From Nautilus pompilius (Eukaryota > Mollusca > Cephalopoda > Nautilida > Nautilidae), in assembly GCA_018389105.1 (NCBI GenBank), contig JACATO010000647.1, positions 366,001 to 430,000 of the forward strand: 64,000 nt of DNA. The letters are read 5' to 3'. The notes under the pieces are model-generated. The model was not told the origin of the DNA and did not search any database. It saw only the letters and a list, made by a program, of their open reading frames with translations. Of this stretch, positions 56,552 to 64,000 are shown piece after piece (the first letter of the stretch is position 1; the number at the start of each line of letters is the position of its first letter). The translations under genes and the position numbers were made by a program.

Positions 56552-56899
56552 GATTGTGGTTGTGTGTACTGAACCAGACTGAGAGATCCATGGTATTTAT
56601 ACTGCATAAATAGTGATTTCTTCAAACTCGAAATGGAATATTCTCATATTTTTTTACCTGTCGGCCGTAATTATGAGAATTAAAATTAAAAAACGCTCTA
56701 AACATTTCAGTTTACCTGTAATGAGTCTACAATATACAGTATACAACTTTCACTTTCTGAAATAACGGACGAAGATATCGAACTCTTCCACGGTGTTCTA
56801 ATTTTTTTACATGCACCTGTATGTTTCATTTCGAAGGGTCTTTTGAGCGACAACACCCCACCTGCAGCTCTGGACCCAGAGTTCACATTTCATTAACCG

Positions 56900-57480
56900 T
56901 CCCTTACCCTGTTGCTTGCAGGAGAGAACCCCCCCCCATCCCCCGAACGCTATAACGACCAGCCGGGGTGGAGGGAGGGAGTAGCCCGATATCCTCAGCC
57001 CGTCCCGCTGATGACACCGAAGGGCAGGGAATCTCGTCCCCAACTCCCTCCCTAGGTCCGGAACAGGGAGCCTCCGATGGGCCCCATTCCCCGGTACCGA
57101 TTCCCAGAACCGTTTCGATGACAACGACTCTCTTGTTTCGGCCCCCCTCCCCCCTCTCACCTCTCGCAGACCTGCTGCGTCTTGTGTTTTTAAAAAGGGA
57201 AAAAAAAAAACAAAAAAGGAGCCCCCCCACCAACCCAGACAGGGGTCGAGCCCCTACATCCCATAATTTTATCTGATATGGGTGGGGGGTAGTTTGTTTG
57301 AACTGATTCGCGACGACGACGGGGGGAGAGCGAGCGACGTAAACAACCGAGTTACCTCCCCTGGCGCTCACCGCCCCTCCGGCCCGACGCCAGCCAGCCA
57401 GCCAGCCCGCATGCGCTGCCAGTGGAAAACAGCCATTATTACCGTGTTCACTAATAACTCCGCATTTGGTCTTTTGTTCA
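56900..57480 (+). promoter_or_regulatory. GC-rich promoter/5' UTR of UBE2G1-like gene
   Basis: A GC-rich, CpG-containing block begins right after the Tc1 copy and runs through the first exon into intron 1. The open frames across it on both strands are long only because stops are rare in GC-rich DNA. No TATA box was noted; it is inferred as the promoter from position. Confidence 0.5.
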
Positions 57481-57526
57481 ATGGCCAACGAACAATCTGC
57501 GCTCCTGCTTAAGAAGCAGCTGCACG
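57481..57526 (+). CDS. UBE2G1: UBE2G1-like E2 ubiquitin-conjugating enzyme, first coding exon
   Basis: ATG at 57481, encoding MANEQSALLLKKQLH plus the first base of the next codon, then a strong donor CACG|GTGAGT. Known: UBE2G1 begins with a closely similar 'Q-SALLL-(R/K)(R/K)-QL' helix followed by E-LNK. The exit phase here (G + ..) would give E at that place. UBE2G1 is a cytosolic K48-linked-chain E2. The catalytic Cys region and other exons lie beyond the right edge. Only 15 residues are visible, so the call rests on a short but distinctive match. Confidence 0.7.
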
Positions 57527-60500
57527 GTGAGTAGCAATCGGTTTTCCCTTCGTCCGCGAGACTCCCGGCCGTCCCCCCGTCCCCCGCGCGCGGGAGCTGC
57601 CGCTGTGGTATGTAGCGGCCCCCCTCCTGTCCCCCTGTCGCCTCCTTCCTCGGACCGGGATCCCCGCGCGACCAGCGCGAGCTTCGCCAGAGGACCGTGT
57701 GACTCTCTTCCCCTCCGTCCCTGGATACCACCGTGGGGTCTGTCCCCCTCCATCCCTCCCTCCATCCCTCATCTTCTTCCGTCTCTCCCCTCCGGTCCCC
57801 CGATTTCCCCCCCCCAACCTTTTATAATAATAATAGTAGTAGTCCGGTGAATCCTTGGGTCGGACCGGACCCATCATTTCCCCGCTGATTACAACAGACC
57901 CCTTTGATCCCGTGTACTCCATGCTGCTGCTGTGCTGTACGCTGTCCCCTCTCCCCTCCTGTTAATCCGGACTCTTCGTCCCTTCGGAAGAATAGGACTA
58001 GAACCGGTTAAGGGGGCATTGCCCGATTTTCTAAAAATATATATATATATATCATGCTAAACAGGTGTGTGTGTGTGTGTGTGTTGGGGGGGGCCCATTT
58101 AGGTCCTTTCCCGTTATTCCCCAAACAGGGGGTGGGCTTCCTTCCACTGTTTCCTCGGCTCACGACAACGGCAGAGCCGATTTATGGTCAGTTCCTGGAG
58201 ATGTAACAAACTCGGTACTTGAGGGAGAACTTGTTTCTGGTTCCTGTGAACAGCTCCCTGCCGTCTGGGGTGGAAAGTGCTCAGGACTTATATTCCCTAT
58301 GTCCCCCACCCCCTTTTTTAAAAAAAAATATATATATACATCAAAGATAAAATTTGAGGTAGTTTCATTTGTTGTTTTAGGGGAGGAGAACAAAAACAGA
58401 TCAGCATCTTCCATATGGGGTAACAAATGTCCTGACCCACCCACCCACTGTGTACACATCAGGTTACTTGCTTTGCTCTAGATTTTCTATTAAGGACCAG
58501 GTATTCACTCACAGTCTCCAGAAGTCATGAGTGCAGGGAATGTTTTAAGGATGTACTTCCTGGCCGTGTTTCTGCGATGCTGGTTACGCTTAGAATGGAA
58601 AATGCCAACAAATTATGGACGACTACATACAGAATAGAGTGAAGAGTTTACTTTTTTTGCTACAGTTGTGAGAATTGCTTGATATGCGTCTGTTAGTGTT
58701 TACAGTCTTGCTTCCAAATATACCAAACTAATAGATACATTTAAAAAAAATGAAAGGCATTTCTCTCTCAAAAGTGGTTCTATTACTGCAGAGACACTAA
58801 AGAACAGCAGCAGCAGACATGGACGGTAGAGACAAAACAATTTAGTGGCATCAGCGTACTCGTCTTAAATGCGATCATGCTGAATCTCTTCCAAGCATGA
58901 GAATGATATAGGAGTCTTCCGTCTCTGTTGGAAGTACGTGGTACATAGTCTCATCTATTCCAATTTTACCATGTCAAACCCCTAATAGTTTATCAAACTG
59001 TTTGTGTGGGGTTTAAAGATTATTGGATGGCATATTTCTGAAAATACCGTATATAGATTTAACAAAAAGACACTTATTATTATACATGTTTGTTAGAATA
59101 GGGTTGCACCAACAAAAACAGTTAGCATACCACAGAATGGTATTGCATATTTAAAAAAAAAATTAAGTAAATCATTTAAATTGCCATTTTAAATTGACCA
59201 TTTGTTTTTTTAATTCACAAACAACAAATGGGCAAATTTTTATCAGTGAAGCATCAGTTTTGAAATGAATTTTTCCTTTTACCTCAAAACATTTGTGGTT
59301 TAAATTGAGTCAGTATCATTGGATTGCTGGGTATTGTCTTTGGCTATTCAAGGAAGAAATGCAACTCCCATATGTAAATGGGAGTCTAGGCAATGGTTAG
59401 CATAAGGAAAGCGACATACAAACCTAGGATGTTTTGAACATAGGTGGTGTTTACTATTGACTACACTAAAGAGGTCCTAAAAGACAAATGACTGCAATGT
59501 GCTAAAAAACCATAAATTAGTATAGTAAATAGATTTTTTATGGGGAGGGTTGGGGAACTTAAATAATCTTAACCCCAAGATCTATAAAAAAATACAAAAG
59601 AGAATATTATGCCCTTGGAGTCTTTTGGGTATGACAGAAGGAACTGTATGCCGATAACTTTTTTTTTTCCATGCTGTAATAACTCGACAATTATGTTGGA
59701 ATGGGTGCATAACCAAGTTCTTTTAAATTAAATTTATATAATTCTATTATTTTTTTTTGGTAATAACCAATTAGCTGTAATTTTCTATTGACTTCATAGG
59801 AAGAAGTTTAATGTATTTGAATATATTTTACTAAAGGAATTTTCATTTTTAAAAGAAAATTTGCTTATTCTTATTACTAATGATTCAATAATTTAAGCAA
59901 AGTTTGCAGTTCCTTCCTTTCCCCCCCCTTTTTTTTTCATTTCCTCATCGATGCTAGATGATAGGAAAACAGTAAATTTATTACTTAGTGTGTACTGCCA
60001 TCTTCTGAAACATCTGGAAGTTTGTAGTAGTTTGATTAGCGGGTTAAGGCAGCTATCTGGTGCTGCTAGAGGATGAATTATTGTGAATTTTTAACTATTA
60101 ATGTAAAATTAAGATTGAAATGTTTAGATTAGATATGCTGTTTGCAAGATGTGCTCTCTGTACATAACTTACACTGAATAAAAGTGTCAGGTGTCTACAC
60201 CTGTCAAAAAAAAAAAAAAGTTCTCACTATAATTTTGATTGGTTAAAATGCTGTTGTCAATGGGTCGGTAATAAACTAGCGTATTAATAGTCGTGTTACT
60301 AGAGGCTTATACATTTGCTATTAGCCTGAGCATTAATTGGAACACAGACTTAAATGTATTTAAAAAACCAAAAAAAAAAAAAAAAATGCTAAGGTACATT
60401 GATCTAAATATTCTTTTTTTTTTAGTGGAATTTTAGAGTGTTTTTAATAGTGTATGATTTTCATGGTATAATTGCACTGGAAATTTCAGCTTTTAATTAG

Positions 60501-63500
60501 CTTCTATCTTTGCTTAAATAAAAATGTCTTAAAATCAGTTCAATTTGTATTTTCTAGAAGAGACATGCAGACTATTCCTTTTTACTTTGCACATTTTTGA
60601 TATTCCCACTTGATACCACGGTATAGTAGTTTTCACAAGTCTGTTATCTGCATTATTTCTGTTTATGTAGAAAGAAGCTGAGATTTGAAAAATAACTTTT
60701 TTTTTTGTTGTACAAACAATTAACAATGTAAATAAGTGTTTTGCATTTGGGCATGTCTATAAAATAGTTTATTGAATCAAATACAGAGAGAATAAGTTAT
60801 GTCCAAGCAGAAGGCCTTCACACCATTTTGGAATGGCTCTAGACGTACAAGTCTCATTGTTTTAAAATAATTACATTTTATACTCTCTGGACTTCTAACC
60901 ACGGGCTTAATATTTTAGGGAATTTGGTTGCTATTTGAAGGGCATAGGAAATGGATGATAGCTAATGTGTCATTTCTATAGATTTGTTAGGTATTACAAG
61001 ACCAAAAGGATTCCATTTACTACTACAGGGCTTTGCTATCTACTAATATTTAAAAAAATTAATGGGTGTGATGTGTCTCATAGCCTGGCAGTAGATATGC
61101 TGGGATACACTTTTTACTTTATCAAAGGCTTTGGTTAAAATATTTTTAGGAAATATTAATATTGCTGGTGCTGCAGCTTGCTTAGCTGCTTTTTTGTGTA
61201 CCACTTTTTTAAGGATTATGATTATTTATCATGCCCAAGTCTCAACAACAACAACTTCTACAAGGGAGACAACCCTGATGAGGGAGTGTAGTGCCATGGT
61301 TATTTGCTAGAAAGTGTTGTCCTATCCTGCACCACGCAAGGCCACACATCGCTCTGACTTTAGCAGGAAATCTCTACTAGAACTAATGGTTTTTTACATG
61401 TGGGAGGAAACTGACGACCAGCAGATGAAGAAAAGTGAGGTGGGGTTGGTAGGAGGGAGGCCCAGCTGGGAAGATATGCCAAAATGAGCTAGCACTATAA
61501 TATTCAGGAAAGAGATTTAAACAATGGGACGTTCTACTGTAGCAATGTCTCCTAAGCATCATTGTGACTGAACCAACAGCAGAGGACAGGTTATACTGAG
61601 GTCTGGACAGAAACAACCTCGTTTGTCTATCTCAGTCTTGGATATTGAACCGTGAAACAAAAGTTGATTAGAATAACGATTGACCGGGTTGGGGGGGGGG
61701 GCTGATAAAATTATCCTGAGCCGATGGTAGTGTACAGCGTGAGCCTTCCTGTGCTTAGACGGTACACTACATTGAAGTTTTGGTTTATAAAGATGTTACC
61801 ACAGGAAATCTCACCCATGTAGATGGATGGGTATTAGGTTTCTTAACGATTTATACGTTTGGCTTCTATTCTTGTTTGATTTGTTTCCAGCATGGAGAGC
61901 TGGAAAAACCTGTGCCTATATTGGTACTTAATGCCACACCAGCTGGTTGGTTATGAGTAAGAGAAATTTCTTTGGAAGTGGAGGATATTTAAGAATAAAT
62001 TTTTCAGCATTATTTTGACTTTCCCTGAAAGTATTTGGATAATTTGATCCCTTGTTACTAGGTAAAGTTTATAAATCAAGTTCTAAAAGAGCAGTTTAGT
62101 AAATTATAAAAATATTTGAAGCAAGAAAACTTTATTTTTAAGGTGAGAACCTTGTTAATAGTATATTAGAAGAAAGTTTAAAACAGAAGTGGTTGATATA
62201 GAAATGTCATGTATCTAAACTCTAAATACCATATCTCCAGATGAGCAGATTCATTCATTTAGAACTGAATGATAGTAAATTTAGTATAAAAAAAGGAGAG
62301 AGAGAGAGACTCACATTTGTATGCACTTGGTACTTCCCTAGTTTTTGTTTCTGATAACAACAACATTTATATATATATATATATACCTTTTATCTGGTTT
62401 GAATGGTGGTTTTACTCCTGTGTCAGGATTAGTTACCAACAATTGGTTTTAAGTTTGTAAACAAACTATCAATCAGTAGAGACCATACATGGAATTCCTT
62501 AGTGGTGGGTCTTTCTTTTGAATAAAATATTAAAAAGGTAAACTTATCATTTAAAGGTAAATGCATGTGAAAAAGAAAATCTGAGGGGGGGGTTAATTCT
62601 AATTTGATATATTTTGCTTGAAATTTTTGTTTATTTTTATTTGGTGATGTGAGGATACTGAACGTGATTTTATTAGCTAGGTTGTCATTTCATAATAGAC
62701 TAAAGTCAGCCTCACTGGTGGCATTAAAAAAAAATCAGATTTACCTATGAACACTATGACTTGTGTATGGAATGCAAGCACCAACTATCTGAACTTGATA
62801 AGTACTATATAATTTGTAGGAAAAAATACTGATCGAAAATAGTAATGGGGTAGTGAGTTGTAGCTGATCTTGTCTAGACCTTTATTAGAATAAATGAAGA
62901 ATTCTGCCCATTTAAAAGATAATTATGGATGAGCCGGTATTTACTTGTGGTTGGGGGGGGTATTCATTATACATATAACTACTATATATTTGGCTAACCA
63001 CAGACAGATTTTTGTTTTTGTATCATTACTAGAAACTTGTTACCTTGACTTGAAAACAGACTTATTTTTTAGAGTACTTGAAATCTAATTCAGTGTTTAT
63101 TAGCATTTCTTCTTGCATCAACCTTATTTTCATTAAGATTTGTTGAGTTCTTTTGTGAAGTGAACACCTGATGTGAATTATTTTTCTCTTCGACATCTCA
63201 CATACAAAAAAAAGCGCTACACATGTTTCCCTAACCCTGACATTCAGTCAAGCTAAAATAACGTTGCAGTAATGGTATATGGCCAGGTTTCATCTAAACG
63301 TCCCTGGTATTAGTTTCCTACTCTGTACATTAGTATATGTGAGATGACACCACATGGCCTATCTCATGTTGTAGTATTAGTTTTGGCTGAGCTGGATCTG
63401 AAATTGGAAATAATGGATTCCTAAGTGTTATGTAAACATTAGTTGGTGGTTTGTTTGATTTAAAACTGTTCATGGTAAGCCAACCTAGTTTTCAAAGTGT

Positions 63501-64000
63501 ATTTCTGATAAGAGATTTGTTTTAGTGACATAAAGGGTAAACTTGTTTGTTACCATAAACTGTAGGTAAGTGTTGGGTGGAGGGTTAAGTAGATAGAAGA
63601 AAACTTTTAATTTTTAAAACAGTTAAATACTCAAGAACTTATCAAGTCCAGTGTACTTTTACTTACCACGCATTGGCTATCGTTTTTATATCATTAATTA
63701 AGAATGAATGTCTGTCTCTCAGATGTGACGATAACTAGAATATTGCAAGGAACTTGAGAGAGAAAAACTTTTTAAAAAGTTTTCTTACTACTAATGAATG
63801 AACAAACTTTTAACCAAGATGTGTTCATTTTAGATATTTATGTAAATAAGTAAAGATGGTGAATTTATAAATGCAGAATGACATTTGGATTTGGATTTGC
63901 TGTATGCATCTGTGGGCAGAGGTGGCTTTATCCTTGTCTGAGTGAACTGATGTCCGTTTGCTGGTGGTGGTTTATTGCATTTGCTCACTGTGTCACCCCA
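57527..64000 (+). other. UBE2G1-like intron 1 (runs off right edge)
   Basis: The GC-rich island continues to about 58.0 kb, then AT-rich intron. It contains TA repeats (58037-58052, 58329-58338, 62368-62384), GT repeats (58065-58085), a GA tract (62296-62309), and poly(A), poly(T) and poly(G) runs (e.g. 61690). I searched for an exon encoding the next E2 segment and did not find one. I see no transposon with recognisable ends. Confidence 0.6.

Larger units (their letters stand above)
55293..56819 (-). mobile_element. Tc1-like DNA transposon, complete ends, disabled transposase (copy 2)
   Basis: The ends CAGGTGCATCTCAGAAAATC and the inverted CAGGTGCATGTAAAAAAATT are flanked by TA (55291-55292, 56820-56821). 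Size 1527 bp. The minus strand holds 55877-56551 (full N-terminus from MGKTADLTVVQ, both HTH subdomains, TDESKFC) and 55561-56139 (QQDLAPAH, SPDLNSIENLW). The frame shifts near 56060 (TVWK to SGRKSGEAQ), and a deletion after ENLW shifts it again. It is the same family as copy 1 but keeps the 3' end that copy 1 has lost. Confidence 0.93.

Noticed and set aside
56807..57922. Open frames of up to 275 residues around the UBE2G1-like start
   Set aside because: They are low-complexity Gly/Arg/Pro translations of a CpG-rich island without motifs, and they overlap on both strands.
61867..61925. Acceptor-like TTTGTTTCCAG in the UBE2G1-like intron
   Set aside because: The following frame does not encode the expected E2 sequence (E-LNK and onward), so it is not exon 2.
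1..64000. CRISPR arrays, bacterial operons, phage or plasmid features, rRNA or tRNA genes
   Set aside because: Nothing of this kind is visible. Gene structure is spliced and animal-like, and no cloverleaf or rRNA core sequence was recognised by eye; a tRNA scan would be needed to exclude tRNAs fully.

Overview
This is eukaryotic, animal-type DNA. It is AT-rich, with long introns, short GC-rich promoter islands and many decayed DNA transposons. The gene set (a MYBBP1A/POL5-family gene, eIF4H, an unrecognised membrane protein and UBE2G1) is metazoan. The eIF4H sequence is diverged from vertebrates. Intron style, transposon load and microsatellites make me favour an invertebrate such as a lophotrochozoan or mollusc (a cephalopod is plausible), but the sequence alone does not settle the species.

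Layout. (1) 1-8169, minus strand: first five coding exons of a Myb-binding protein 1A-like gene, running off the left edge. Its introns hold a Tigger remnant (about 640-1400), a complete-ended Tc1 element (4195-5661) and a 48-bp minisatellite (7096-7437). (2) 8170-8328: a compact GC-rich divergent promoter. (3) 8329-37014, plus strand: eIF4H, seven coding exons, 296 codons, with an apparent GC-AG first intron. The introns carry Tigger-like fragments, a GC-rich mariner, two further Tc1-type elements with recognisable ends, a MULE transposase, a piggyBac-like MITE and an 84-bp tandem duplication. (4) 37015 to about 40960: 3' UTR and downstream sequence with two candidate poly(A) signals and a Tigger-type MITE. 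(5) 41-45.4 kb: intergenic, with a Tc1 remnant. (6) 45449 to about 51118, minus strand: a five-exon gene for a roughly 498-residue glycosylated, coiled-coil, probably two-pass membrane protein with a cytosolic alpha/beta-looking C-terminal domain. I do not recognise its family. A CRE and an E-box lie at its 5' end. (7) 51.2-57.2 kb: intergenic, with a second Tc1 of the same family as the first (55293-56819). (8) 57481-57526, plus strand: first coding exon of a UBE2G1-like ubiquitin-conjugating enzyme; the rest of the window is its first intron.

The genes look like neighbouring housekeeping loci (ribosome biogenesis/transcription, translation initiation, ubiquitin conjugation), not an operon or pathway. 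The clearest regulatory coupling is the shared promoter between the MYBBP1A-like gene and eIF4H. The best candidate for something undescribed is the membrane coiled-coil gene at 45.4-51.1 kb. All exon borders are from reading frame, phase agreement and splice consensus; no transcript evidence was available.
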